64,000 nucleotides of DNA from Citrus sinensis. Taxonomy: Eukaryota > Streptophyta > Magnoliopsida > Sapindales > Rutaceae. Below the pieces are notes generated by a model. That model had not been told where the DNA came from. It worked only from the letters and a program-made list of their open reading frames with translations, and ran no database searches. How positions within the stretch are numbered: position 1 is the first letter of the stretch; each line of letters starts with the position of its first letter. Location: the NCBI RefSeq assembly GCF_022201045.2, contig NC_068563.1, positions 1,426,001 through 1,490,000 of the forward strand. The letters run 5' to 3'. The position numbers were made by a program, and so were the translations under genes. Of the stretch, positions 39,641 to 56,840 are shown piece after piece.

Positions 39641-42600
39641 TCATGAGTCCTCAAAATGATGATCTGTCTCATCGAATATCTCCTCCTGCACGATTTGGTC
39701 AATATAGAAACTATGAATGAGGAATCGTGCAGAACAATAGAGATGGAAATCTTGCCAAAACCTATGTTGGCCTTTACCTGTAAAAGTTCTTCAATGACAT
39801 CTTCCATTGTGATTATGCCAACAGCTTCTTCTTCCTCAGGCAGCTTTGGGAGTGGATTGCCATCTATTTGTAAAATGTCCGAGTACATGTCTTTTGTCCA
39901 CTTCCTACTCCTAGAACTGGTCCTGTATAAATTATTATTTGAGCTGTTGGGAAAGCTCTTCCACTTCTGCAGTGGTCTTTTGGTCTTCAAAACCTTCTCT
40001 TGTGGAGGCTTTTCACCATCAATGTCAATCTTCACATCTCTTGCTGAACCTATAATGTGAGAGCAGAGGTGTTATACAAAAAAGGGCAGAAAAGAAAGAA
40101 ACCCTATCATACGTAAAATTTTGAGGCTTGGACGTTTCAGGTAAATAAATTTTTCAAGATAATCTACAACAAATAAGTGGGCTTCTACCGTATGCTGACT
40201 TGCTAGCAGGGTTACTAGCAGGTTGTTCTGCATTCTTGTTGTACTGCCTTACCACAACAGCCATATGGCTATGACCTTTCTGAAACTCATTCAAGATTTC
40301 ATATAACGGCAAAGTTTCTGGAACCCTATAATCAAATAGAGGTAGAGAATAAACTCAATGACCGAAATAATGCACATGAACATTTTCCCAGAGAAATAAG
40401 ATACCTTGGAATCCTTCGTATGGTAACACTCTTCACAGGAACTTCATCTTCTGGGTGAATTGTTAACAAATTCTTCACCTAAAGGATAGAATTTGAATGT
40501 CAGAAAGAGAAAAGGATGCAAAAAAGAAATTGGCCTGCACTTTCCTCCCATCCATTCTAACCTGGCCTTTGCTAATCAAATGCCCAATGTAGCTGTACAT
40601 TTTCACATGGTCATAGATCGAAAGATATGCAATTACGAGGAAGATGATTGGTACATCAAATTAAGTAGATCAAATTTCTGACATGCAATACAAGCAATAA
40701 AAAGTACAGCTATTTATGCTTGGTTCACCCGCTACTTTATCCATATAAGAGCAAGAGTAACCAACCAACCCTGATGAAGTTGAAATTCTAGGGCAAGCAG
40801 TTTCTTCGTAACACCTTACCAAGATATTCTTTAGCTCTCTTATCAAATGAGTCGATTGTTAGCTCCCAATATTTGGAGATTGTTTTTCTACTGTTAACCA
40901 ACCAACCACGATGAAGTTGAAATTCTAGGGCAAGCAGTTTCTTCGTAACACCTTACCAAGATATTCTTTAGCTCTCTTATCAAATGAGTCAATGGTTAGC
41001 TCCCAATATTTGGAGATTTTTTTCTACTGTCCAACCCACCTATCTAACAATTCAAACAATGATGCTAACTCTCTATGTTACCAAATATTTCATCATATCA
41101 AGCAAACTAGATGAGTTCTGGATAGACCAAGTCTGGTAAAATTCAGATTGTAAAAAGGCCACATCAGAATATAAGCAATTAAGCATATTCATCAATTCAA
41201 CTCATGCAACTTCAAATAGAACAATCGCCAGAACTATTAATCTTCAATGAACATGAACCACAAAAATTGATTTTCAAATTACCAGAATGAGTCCAATTAT
41301 GTTTGTAGGCTCCTCATAATAAACTGGCACTCTGCTGTGTCCTTTCTCCAATATTAGGTTCATCAAATCCCTGTCCATTAAAAGTGGATGCCAATGCCAA
41401 TGAGGATGATACTTATGCAAATGGTGCAAGTGGCTTTATATTTAATACTCTTCAGAACATCTTACTTGTCAAGCTTGGCATTAATATCAATAGCAAAAGT
41501 TTCGGCTATTGGAGTCATGGCATCACTTGCAGTTTTCTCTGTGAGCTCAAGTGCTCCGGCAATAATTGTTGTCTCATCATGTGTCAGTTCTCCACCTTTT
41601 CCAGCCTAATAAAAATCAATCACAGGGTGATAAATGGAATTGCACGTAATGAAAAGGAAGATAGACAAAAGGATGTCTAACAATTGTAATATGAGTAGGA
41701 GAAAAAAACCCTTGGAAGACGTTCAGCAAACATGGAATGTAAGAACAGATGAAATGAATAGCATAACAAGTGAAAAAAAATGGCTAAACAAGCATTAAAT
41801 ACATATAATAATTTATAACAAAATACGAATAAGTTAAGAGCTTCCGCTTGCTACTTGAATAAATTAAAGAGGTGTTAAACATACCTCATTACCATGCAAA
41901 TTCACAAGTGTTTTCAACTCAGCTCTGCGAAAAAGTGCCACACGTCCATGGCCCAATAAAACGTCCAGCAGCTGCAAAATCACCAAAAAGAAGGAAAAAG
42001 AAGAAGAATAGGTCAAGATTACTACATTGTACACATGAACTGACCAGATTGCTCGATTTTAGTGATGCAGAAAATTTAAGGACGGAAGTATTCAACACAA
42101 CATATCTTACCTTGCTTATTGGGAAAGCAACAGGATAGCAGATCCAAACAAGAACCCGGACAAATGGGGCCACAGTTGAACCAATGGCCAAACCATATCG
42201 AGAACAAACAGACTGTGGGATGATCTGTAAACACAAGTGGATAGCAATTAGAGCATGCACAGGCATTGTGTTGCTGAAACATAAATGAATAAATCAAAGT
42301 AGCCACACAATATATAACATTGTTTCCAGTAGAACATGTTTTATGTCTGTACAGAAAAAAAAAAAAAAACATTATGCCGTCCTACCATAATGCACCTAAG
42401 ATGCAGGAACCCAAAGCCATTATTCAGTGAGACACTCCAGGAAGAATTGTGTTGCCTAAAATGTGATTAATAGCACATGTACCATATGCCAAACTAATTA
42501 CACTCATTAGCTTTACTTTAGCTGTATCTTTGACTATTTATCCTCATTTCACAGATGTAGAACAAATGAACATACAGTCAAGGTTAAATTCTGCACCTCA

Positions 42601-43820
42601 CCAAACAAAAGAATCAATGTCACTGAAATCAGAATAGCACCCCAAGCTGAAACCAAACCATCAAGGAAAATGGGAAGTGCCTGATAAAGGGAAAAACAGT
42701 GGTCATTTTCCATATCTGTTAGTCTCTTCCAACACATCTAACCAAATAGCTTCTTCATGACATATTCAAATCAATGTACCTCCATGGCAGCAGCATTGCA
42801 AATAAGTAGGGTGCATAACAACAGATGTTGATTTCTGACCACCGGTAATATCTTTGCTGTTAAGACAAGGGGCATACAGTAAGCTTAAGAAAATCTTTTA
42901 AGATGAAAGACATCTGTTACGTAAGATGCTTTTACTACATGTAAATAACATACTGAAACATGATGCCAGAGGCTTATTTGCAAATAACTTTTCGTCAGTG
43001 TACATACACCAATTCACCACAGCTGAAATTTTCCACAAAAAACCTTTATTATTTTCCCAAGCTAAACTACATGACTCGAGATTGTTGGTGAAAACCTGAT
43101 TTTAAGTTTGCTTTGAAACTTCCAAAGAAAGTTCTCATAAACCCACAACCACAATTGAAAGCTTTTCCAAAACCAGTCCAAAAGACTTGGAAGATTGTCC
43201 AACATAAACAACATAAAAAAAGTCAAGAAACTATTTCTCAAATATAATAATCACCCCACGGTAGCCTCAATTACTGAAAACAGCTTCTTGGACCTTCACC
43301 ACCCAACCTTTTCTATCATTTTCTCAGCAACCCACTAACCAAAACAAACAAACCAACCATACCATAACACTGAAGAATATTCCAAGCCAAAAACCCAACC
43401 AAAATGAGATCATATCACCTTGTGTAAACAATATAGATGAATACGAACCAAACTGAAACCATACCAACTGAACTAACTAGCATTCCGATTTTTTTGTTAT
43501 TAATTATAAAATAGGCTCGGGACACGAACCTCAAACCTTTTGTACCATCCAAAAGAAGTTTTACATTTTAAATTTTATCAGCAACTAAAGAGGATGTACA
43601 ATAAAAACAAAAAATTAAATAAAAAGACAAATGAAGAATTACCGGCATGCTTGCGATCCTTGGGAGTACCAGACTTAGCAAGAACTTCAAGATCAACAAG
43701 ACTCATAGACATGAGCCCCAAGGTGAGACCAGACATGAGCCCAGCGAACATAACCAGAAACACTATTACGACGATATGAATAATAAAACCCATCCCACAG
43801 CAACTGTACTCCACTGCCAT
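39641..43820 (-). CDS. DUF21 (CNNM) and CBS domain membrane protein
   Basis: Eleven exons on the minus strand: 43643-43820, 42780-42856, 42597-42680, 42111-42224, 41885-41971, 41466-41605, 41283-41370, 40405-40478, 40189-40325, 39778-40049 and 39641-39685; 431 residues. It is very close to Arabidopsis At2g14520/At4g33700 (about 423 residues). The DUF21 domain (about residues 10-190) has four hydrophobic segments, including [20 protein letters not shown] and [22 protein letters not shown]-type regulatory repeats follow ([59 protein letters not shown]). The family is related to animal CNNM and bacterial CorC/MgtE-linked proteins, so a role in metal (Mg2+) handling at a membrane is inferred. A basic, Ser-rich loop splits the second CBS repeat. 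One intron carries a 137-bp tandem repeat. Confidence 0.93.
40759..41031. repeat. 137-bp tandem duplication within a DUF21 gene intron
   Basis: Two adjacent copies, each starting TAACCAACCAACC and containing GGGCAAGCAGTTTCTTCG and AGCTCCCAATATTTGGAGAT, differ at only a few bases. The duplication lies wholly in the intron between exons 40405-40478 and 41283-41370. Confidence 0.9.
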
Positions 43821-43967
43821 TCTTTAACCCAGCTCAAAACTCTCAATACGAAACTCTTTTGTCACAGACGCATCACTGAATTAGCCCCAAACGAACAAAT
43901 TGCAGTTTCAAATCGACTGCGTTCTCGAGAATAACAATGGGCTCTTTCTAGAAAAAAGGAACAGAAT

Positions 43968-43970
<3 letters not shown>

Positions 43971-43998
<28 letters not shown>
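43971..43998. repeat. (AG)14 microsatellite upstream of the DUF21 gene
   Basis: An uninterrupted AG run (CT on the sense strand) about 150 bp before the start codon. CT-rich tracts are common in plant 5' leaders. Confidence 0.9.
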
Positions 43999-43999
<1 letters not shown>

Positions 44000-45515
44000 T
44001 GCGGTTTATAAAGAAAAGGGATTAACTCACTGTACGAAGAGCACTGAAAAAGATTCATATATTCTTTAATGGGAAATTTTGTTACATTCTTTATATATAA
44101 TTACCTTAAAAATTTAACCATTTTTTCACCTGAATATGGAGGACAATTTTTTTTTTTTAACGTCCGGTCGGTGAAATAAGAGAAAATGAACACCTACGAC
44201 TCAGATTAGTCCCTGTCGTTTGCAAAATTATAAATAGGCTCGCACATTAACACTTTTTCTAAATAACTCCGATGGCGAAAGTTTAAGGGATTTTTATGAA
44301 AATAACTCAAAATTAAGGCTAATTTATAGGACTGTTTAGTTATAATTTTTAATACTTTACACGTTAAGAGTGGATATTTCTTGCTAGAGAAGCAGCCGAT
44401 GAATGATAAGCCGCGGATAGGTAATTGATATGTTTATTGAGTAGCACTCAATTCATGAGCGATCGATATATAATTAATAATATAAAATATTAGGAGAATT
44501 TATATAAAAATTGTAAGAACAATGCATGGGTTCAATCTCCTTCAACTAAGTAAAAAATTATGTGAAATTAATTTGTAAGTTTTTCTCTCTTACGAAATGC
44601 AATGAAGTAAAGACACCTCTCATCTATGAGTGTTATATGTCTACTCTAATAGCAATTATAAATATCAGTATAATACAGTAATCTGATGTGTAATCAATAT
44701 TAAAAAAAATAAGAACAATAGTAAGTAGACTAATGTTATTAGTTGACTCTAATTCCAAGGTATTTTTATAAAGTTCTCAATATCAATAAATGTATACATA
44801 TATATCATTATATCTATAATTCAAAATATGAATGGATCGAATAATCAAATAAGTATTTTTACAGTTTGGCGAAAGAAAATATAAGTTAATTAAATTGGAA
44901 CACAAGCAAATTTGATAAAATGATTGGTTTAAGAACTAAAGAATCAAGTATGTAGTTGCAGAATTAAGATTTAAGTTCAATGTGAATTATGATATATTCT
45001 TTGTCTTCTCCGGAACTTTTAAGAATTCCTGTAGAAAAGTGAAAAAAAAAACATAATTTTAAATAATTGAAACAAAATGAGAAAACCTTGAATTTGATTG
45101 ATATTATCCGTATGGTAAACTTATGCGCCTATTTGTTATATTTCCAAAATATAAGGATAGTTTTGAAATTCACCCACAAAAAGGTGATGTTGAATAATTT
45201 ATGAGATATGGAGAGAGAATCGGAGAAATGTGTGACAGCGGAGTGTGTAGAGGCCGTAGCATTTGCCGCCGGCTGTTTGGTGAAGCAGAAAAAGCTGAAA
45301 ATGGCTGTGCGTTGGTCTTTTCTGATTGCGACATGTGGCGTGTATACGTGTCGTGATCCACAATATGCGGTTCTGATCCTCACGTTACCCCATCATCTTT
45401 ATCCCTGCGACAACGAACAATATCTTCTTTTTAATTTAATATATTTTTAAACTTACTATCGTTAAGTTTCATTACATGTGGCTATTGCCACCCCGTTGGC
45501 CGTTGGCTTTCAGTC
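43999..45515. other. AT-rich intergenic DNA
   Basis: Promoter side of the DUF21 gene. The segment 44210-44350 (ATAACTCC...AAAATAACTC) may be a decayed transposon end. The short frame at 45208-45450 has no recognisable features. No gene supported. Confidence 0.45.
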
Positions 45516-46283
45516 TTAGGATGACAATGATATCCCCAAATCTGTCTAAATCCATCGCTAAAATTCATTTATTGTGGGTAATTTTACAGATTGTGGGTGT
45601 GTTTGATATTAAAAATTTAAATCTATACTACGTTACAGGTAGATTTAGTATTATCTAAATATTTTATGGAGACCGGCATGAATATTTGTCAAACCTGTAA
45701 TTTTTTTTCCAAATAGTTTTAATGTAATTTTAATTGAAAAATTAATTAAATCTAAAAATATATAAATTAAATAAATGTAAAATACAAACATGTCACTTGT
45801 GGTGTGTGCAAGTTGCAACTCATAACCTAACATAAAAGAAATCGAAACTATTTTCTTTTCACCTGTGAGCAGCAGCCGCAAAACCTAACCTTCCAAACTA
45901 TTTTCCTTTCACCCGTAAGCCGCAACCTCACAACCATGAATTTTTCATGGCATTTGTGGTTATTTTTTTATAGATTTATATATTTCATACTTAAATTTGA
46001 TAATTTGTGTTGGATTGATGTGATAATTTTAATTTTCAATTTATATTAATTACATTTAGAATTAAGTATGTTATGTAGAATTTTAGCTTATTAATATAAA
46101 TTTACATATTAAACATTTGTGATTTAAAATGTGAGAACCTACAAAAAATTCGTCGGGTACTATTGCGGATTGTCAAAACCCGCGGTATGTTGGTTTTCTT
46201 AAAAAATTAAAACCTACAACAAATGTGGGTGCGGGTTTAGTAATAGCAAACTCATTTGCGGATGGTGCACATTGTCATCCTAA
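45516..46283. mobile_element. Possible hAT-like non-autonomous element
   Basis: The ends TTAGGATGACAATG (45516) and CATTGTCATCCTAA (46270-46283) are perfect reverse complements over 14 bp, similar to the short TAGGG.TGGCAA-type ends of hAT elements. No 8-bp target duplication is visible. The interior is AT-rich and includes an imperfect tandem repeat around CTATTTTCTTTTCACCTGTG and CTATTTTCCTTTCACCCGTA (about 45848-45915). No transposase. Confidence 0.5.
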
Positions 46284-46612
46284 GCCCATTCATTATATAT
46301 ATTTTTATTATTATTAAATCCGGTAAATGCACTCTCCGATTTTTTTCCTTAACTATACAAGTGACACAATATTATTTTAAACTGTAAACTTATGTACATT
46401 AATGGCTTGCTTTGTCGTAACTTTAATTTCACTTACAAAAAAAAATGTAAACATGGAGAAATAAAGAAAATGATATATGAACATAAAACTTGTATTTATA
46501 AATAAATAATAATTCGTTTGTTGTAGTTCCTTATTAAGCACAACTCTCCACCCTATCTAGTTTTAGATTTGAGATTTTTTTTTGGTCACAAATACCATGC
46601 CCAACGTTATAA

Positions 46613-46814
46613 GAGTAACAATACAGCCACAAACTCTTGTATAAACTTATTTTGTACAAACTGACGTGGCATTAATTCATTGGTTGAATGAGAATATAAA
46701 TTAATAAAAACAAATTATGTAGGCCAAGTGATATTTAATTCAATCAATCTTATCATGCCACATCAGTTTGTACAAAATAAATTTGTACAAGAGTTTGTGA
46801 CTGTATCATTACTC
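46613..46814. mobile_element. Mutator-type MITE, 202 bp (family A, copy 2)
   Basis: Terminal inverted repeats of about 55 bp begin GAGTAACAATACAGCCACAA (left) and GAGTAATGATACAGTCACAA (right, reversed). They are flanked by a perfect 9-bp direct repeat ACGTTATAA at 46604-46612 and 46815-46823. The length of the duplication fits Mutator-type insertion. Same family as 25370-25551. Non-coding. Confidence 0.85.
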
Positions 46815-47070
46815 ACGTTATAATTATAGAAATTAAAATCGGTAGATAAAAATTCCCTTTCTTTTGTCTTTAATAGATACAAAAAATAACGTCCATGTTG
46901 AGTTGTAGAACATGATGAGTCATCTTCAAATATATTTGAGTAATTTAACTAATATATTTTAAATATTTAATTTTACCAACTCAATTAGACAACGCCCGTT
47001 ATGATTTATGATTTGTCAAGATCATTAAGTTATTATAGCTTAAAATATAACTTTTTTTATTATATATAGC

Positions 47071-47565
47071 GATATTATAATTTTACTACCAAAGTTATTC
47101 TAACATATCATGTCAGTACCATAGTTTGCCGAAAAATATATTTTATTACCAAACGTTTGCGTCGTTATCAATTCACTATTATTCCGTTAAGAACGTTAAA
47201 AATTTGCTGATATCTTACTGATGTCATAAGGGCATCAAAGACATTTCCAACTGTAAGAATAAAATTGTTTGTTAATTTGATAAATAAATTATTATTTTAC
47301 TACCAAGTCTTTAGGGGAATTATCATTTTACTACTAAAGTTATTCTGACATATAATGCTTAAATTACAATGGGTAAAATTATTTTTTAAATTCTTGGGGG
47401 TAAAATCGACTTTTAACTCAATTTCTGTTAAATATTAACGTTTTCTTAACAGAATAGTAGTGAATTGATAACGGCGTAAATGTTTGGTAGTAAAATATAT
47501 TTTTCGGCAAACTATGGTACTTAAATGATATGTCAGAATAACTTTGGTAATAAAATGATAATTTC
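47071..47565. mobile_element. Foldback element with ~110-bp arms
   Basis: The left arm (about 47078-47180) and right arm (about 47455-47565) are inverted relative to each other, sharing TTACTACCAAAGTTATTCT, AGTACCATAGTTTGCCG and GTTATCAATTCACTA. Inside, a further partial copy of the arm lies at about 47298-47360. GATATTA occurs just outside both ends and may be the remains of a target duplication. The left outer 10-15 bp appear lost. Probably a Mutator-related MITE. Confidence 0.6.
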
Positions 47566-47590
47566 CGTATTGAGATATTATTGTTTCACT

Positions 47591-47611
47591 ATATATATAT
47601 ATATATATATA
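47591..47611. repeat. (AT)n microsatellite
   Basis: Perfect AT dinucleotide run. Confidence 0.9.
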
Positions 47612-49250
47612 AAACTATAACTGTTACATAATGGAATATGCTTATGAACAAAGATATATTATTGTATCACTTGGGGGTGACGTTAACCATTTTGGTTTGG
47701 TTTTGTCAAAAAGGCAAAGCAAACCAAACCTGATTGATTTAAGAAGTTGTGAATTAAATATAAATCAAACTTAGAAACTGAATCGAATTATTTCGATTTG
47801 GGTGGAATTAGTTTTATATGATTCAATCTATGAAATTTAATATTTTTTCTTTTATATTAACCAAAATTTTATAGTTTTCACTTATTATTTTTTAAGTCCA
47901 ATTAAATTATAATTATTAATTATTCATGTTTTGTGTAAAAGTACTAATAAAAAAATATTAATCATTCTTTTTTTTTTAAATTTTAACAATGAACCAATCA
48001 TTTTTTATTCGATTTGATTCAAACAAAAAGCCGATCAATTCATATTTTCTGAACCAGTTTTTACTTACCCAACCAAACCAAATGCCCATTCCTAGTTTCA
48101 CTAAATTTATTTCGAAAATTAAAAGTGAATTTTATTTTCGATTTTGCCATTATCCAAAGATTGCGGCCCGACCGAATAACGGTTGTACATAAACAACTCA
48201 ACTTGGGCCCATTGGAGGGTCCAATTGAGAGGCAAATAATTCAGAGTTTTTTTAATCAATATTTTCTTTTTTGAAAGATAAAATCAAATTTACGAGTAAA
48301 CCCCTAATATTATGATTATACTATTTGTTTAAAAGACTGGATAAATTATAATTAGAAAATTCAAAATCTCGACTAATGATGTGAGGAGGCCACAGTCATT
48401 AAGCTAAAAGGTAATTGTTAAGTAAGTAATTAATACCAGGAAATGATCTGATGATAAAATCGTCGAGTGAAAACTTTAATACTTCATAAAATTAGTTATT
48501 TTTTTTAAATAATTGAATATTTGGAATACTTTATAGCTAGTAAAAATTTAGGGACCTGTACGCAATAAATGACAAATTATGTCCGAAAGTATAAAGTTTC
48601 CAAAACATCATGGATTCGGATGTTATTATCCCATTTAGTTATTATCCCATCTTATAAACCGAAGAATAATAATATATACAATTAAAAAGAGAAAGAACGA
48701 GAAAGATTCTTCGGCGAATTAAAAATTATCAAACATCGGATAAATAATTTATTTAAATCAAAACCAAGTTGAAAAACAAATCCCATTTCCCTCTTTCCCA
48801 CTGCGAACAGATCTGGATCGTGCTCTATACTCGACCCATCTGATCGTTGATCTCAGGTAATTTGCTTACAGTTTTTGATTTACAGTGAATCGTTGGCTTC
48901 AATTTATTATTAAAGTATGTTCGTATCACTTGTGATTCCTTGTCACTAACTAAATTTAGCTTTCGTTTAGCTGAATTTTAGCTTGTAGTTGTAGTAGTCA
49001 CTAATAAGAGAAATGGGTATGCTTAAGATTCAAGACACTTAACTGTTTGCTGTAGTTGAAATGCCAATGAATCCAGTGATGGGTTATTTTAGTGGTTTTT
49101 GTGACAGCTGATACTTAATGTAATGGAGTTTGGGTTTATATCTGAACATTCAAATGACAAAGAGTAGAACTAACTTTGGAAAAGAGAACTCATTTTAGAT
49201 TGTTTCTTAATTTACTTTTGGTTTTGAAGGCTCTCCATTGTTACATAGTC
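47612..49250. other. Spacer and spliced leader of the CGR gene
   Basis: AT-rich spacer followed by a likely leader exon ending at 48856 (GATCTCAG|GTAATT). The first coding exon starts after an intron with an acceptor before 49251. No other gene recognised. Confidence 0.45.
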
Positions 49251-51335
49251 ATGTCAAGGAGGCCAGTGAATCCTGCTCGACGCCTTGCTGATGGTGGAAG
49301 CATCCCTTTTGTGGGTTCAGCACATTCAAAATCACGCTCATCACCTTTGCTGTCTGTTATACTTTTGGCTGTGGTATGTTTTGTAGCATCATTGTTCCCC
49401 ATAATTTTCTCAGTTTGCTTACCATTTTCTAGCAATTATCACATTAACCACTGATTTTTCCTTTGTTGAGAAATAAATATTGATTTCCGCATATGTACTC
49501 CCCACTCTACAAATAAATTCCTGTTACTGCCACCTACCTACGGAACATAAATTCCATGTTGAGCATATTTTCAAAATGAAAGTAATTAATTATAATTTAT
49601 GTTGAGCAGATTTTCAAAATGAAAGTAATTAATTATTGTTATACTTTTGTGAATTTTCAGGGTGCAGTACTCCTTATTGGCTATTTATACAGTGGGTCAG
49701 GTTTGTATTTTCTCTGTTAGTTTCATTATCAGTGGTGATGGTTCATGAAATTTTTATTTTTCCCACAACCAAGATCTGAAAGGAAGTTCATCTATATCCA
49801 ACCACCATTGTTTTTTCAAAGCCTTGAAAAAATTTAAAAGAAAAAAATGCCACAGACATTAAAAGTTAGTTTATGAACAGACTTTGATGTACTTTTCACT
49901 TTGGAACTTTGGTGTGGTTAAAGTCTACCATTATCAGCAACTGATTTGAGCAGTATTTGTCTGATTTCAATTTTATCTTCTATAGTATGTTTTGTATTAA
50001 CTTCTTTACGTTTCTGTTACAGGTAAAACAATCATTGAAAAAGAGGCATTGAGTAAAGTTGAAGGTAAAGTTGGTGTTTTGATTCTATTATCTTAGTTTC
50101 CATGCTTCTTAATATTTTGCAACCTGGATGCCAAAGGCTAGGATTTTATGGGCTAAAGATGGGGAATACTGATATCTTGTGTTAGTTTGAGCCATTCTTT
50201 TCCCCATTCTTTGAATTTTTGCATGGTACCGCCGGCATGCAAATGGAGTGGATATGAAAACTTTTCTTCAGCTCATGATTTCAATTATGCAGGCGTTGTT
50301 TCGTGCACTTTAGAAGTCCAGAGAGCATTACCTGTTCTTAAGAAGGCATATGGTGACAGCATGCTCAAAATACTACATGTAGGACCTGAAACTTGTTCAG
50401 TGGTATCTAAATTGTTGAAAGAGGAGGATACTGAAGCATGGGGTGTTGAACCATATGACTTAGACGACGCTGATGCCAACTGCAGGAGTCTTGTGCGAAA
50501 AGGCATTGTGCGGGTGGCCGATATTAAGTTTCCTCTGCCCTATCGGGCAAAGTCATTTTCTCTAGTGATAGTGTCAGATGCTGTGGATTACTTGTCTCCA
50601 AAGTACCTTAACAGAACTCTTCCAGAATTGGCTAGGGTATCTGTTGATGGAGTAGTAATATTTGCTGGTAAATCCCTTATTTAGGTTTTTCAAAATATGT
50701 GTATGAAACTATTGATAATCTTAAGTTCTTTTGATATATCATTTTTGTGTAGGTTATCCTGGTCAGCATAGAGCTAAAGTTTCTGAACTATCCAAATTTG
50801 GTCGTCCTGTAAGTTATTACTCTTTGCAGGATTTCAATTTGTTCCTAATCCTCATAGGGCTTCTCATATTCCTATATATTGGTTGGATTTGAACTAGGCT
50901 GTGGACTTTTACAATTTCATTTGAATGCTGTCTTTGTTACTTTGAATTGATGGCATGCTAACATTTATTTGTTGAGAAACACAATTCATACATGTCTGAT
51001 GTTTGGTTGGTCGAAATACGACTGATATCTTGCTTACTCAGTTATATGGGATTATTTTTTATTCTTTTTGGGTTCAAAATATTTCAGTAAGTTTTGGCTG
51101 TACAGGCATAGTAATTCAAGTTCTTTTTTTTTTTTTTTTCGATGGAAGAAAGTTGACACCATTAAACGTTACTTTTCTGTAGGCCAAATTACGGAGTTCA
51201 ACTTGGTGGATAAGGTATTTTCTTCAGAATAGCTTGGAAGAGAATGAAGTAGCCGCGAAGAAGTTTGATCAGGCTTCAGTTAAGAGATCTTATAAGCCGG
51301 CTTGTCAAGTTTTCCACTTGAAGTCATATCACTGA
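49251..51335 (+). CDS. CGR3: CGR2/CGR3-like pectin methyltransferase, Golgi
   Basis: Six coding exons: 49251-49373, 49661-49700, 50023-50064, 50293-50667, 50753-50808 and 51183-51335; 262 residues (Arabidopsis CGR2 has 256). It is a Golgi type II membrane protein needed for methyl-esterification of pectin (homogalacturonan), thereby affecting cell-wall stiffness. The cytosolic tail has RRPVNPARRLADGGS and FVGSAHSKSRSS, with a membrane span at about residues 32-54 (PLLSVILLAVGAVLLIGYLY). The luminal domain is a degenerate SAM-methyltransferase fold with HVGPETCSVVSKLL (loop), EAWGVEPYDLDDAD (acidic ribose site), ADIKFPLPYR and VIVSDAVDYLSPKYLN. It ends ACQVFHLKSYH. CGR2 and CGR3 are both close, so the symbol is approximate. 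A truncated copy of exons 4-6 lies at 58423-59429. Confidence 0.9.
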
Positions 51336-52556
51336 GAATCTCAGCAACATATACTCTCTTATCAACACATACTCTCTTGTTGAACTTACACATCTGAAAA
51401 ACATGCTAGCAAGCATATACCCAAAGGGTAAGTAATGTTGTGTACCAATCATGAGACATTACGCATCTGAGTTCACAAGGAATGCCTTCTGCCTTTGTGT
51501 ACTCTTTAGATTTTGTTTTGCTTCTAATCTTCCTGCTTGTTATAGGTGTATGCTAAGATTGTTAGTATGCCTAGACCCATATTTGTTTTGATAATTATAT
51601 GACTACAAATTATTATTATTTTTTCATTTTAAGGGTAAAATTTCTTCAGACGGACTCTGTCTCAATGTAATTTGCAATTGCTAAGTGTCATCCTTTGTAT
51701 GTTTTCGCTTAAACATGGGATCGGTTGAGCTTTTGAGGAAGCTGGATTTTGGGCTACGGTAGAACTTGGCGAGTTGAATTGAGTTGAGTTGAGTTGTGTT
51801 GTCTCAAGTTGGCTAGAAGATGGGTTGCTTTACCCAAAAAGGCTTTCAATTGACCTGAGCTTTTGTTTTAGCAAACAGTTCTAATGGAGTGTGATGAACT
51901 TAAACACGCTATAGTGTAGTTTTTTAATTGACCTGAGCTCTAACTCCAAAGACCAGCTCAGGCATTTTTTTCGTTTGCTTCAGACAAAAAAAGATCGTAT
52001 TGGGTCCAACAGTGGCAACTTTGTTGTACTCAACGCAATCGAGGGACAACGACAGTACATACTCGCTAAGTCAAAAACGGAAGGGCCGAAAGCCCAGTAA
52101 AATCGATTTTCATAATTCTGTACTTCAAAATGGTCAAAAGAACTACAGGTTAGTGTTGCCGTGGCTCTTCGTGATCCCTTCTATAATAAAATAAATAAAT
52201 AAAATGATCAAAAGAAGACGGCGGACAAGCTACGTAGCTAGTCGCAACCATTAATGCATCACCAATCACCATCACCAATCACAATCACTGTCGAAAGGGC
52301 TATGGAATTTTGATTGGGTGATTGATTGGTCACACAGGAGCAACACGACAGCTTGGAGACTGTGACAGTTTTTGTGTTTTTTTAACCCTTTTTCCATTTT
52401 TGTACAGGTTGGTTAGCTATCTTGAGTTTTCTCCATAAGAAGGGGAGAGCTTTACTCTGTATACTACTAACAAACTCAAATAGCATTTCCCACTTCCCAG
52501 TCTCATAATTGTAAAAAGAAACAACATCAACAATCGCTTGCTTACTTCAATCTGTG
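51336..52556. other. CGR downstream region (source of the duplication)
   Basis: 3' region of the CGR gene. Most of 51336-52218 recurs at 59430-60212 with small differences. GAGTT repeats occur near 51772-51795. The beta-glucosidase promoter occupies the last few hundred bases. No further gene. Confidence 0.55.

Positions 52557-56840
<4,284 letters not shown>

Noticed and set aside
45208-45450. 80-codon frame in the intergenic region
   Set aside because: No family resemblance, and an overlapping frame of similar length on the other strand.
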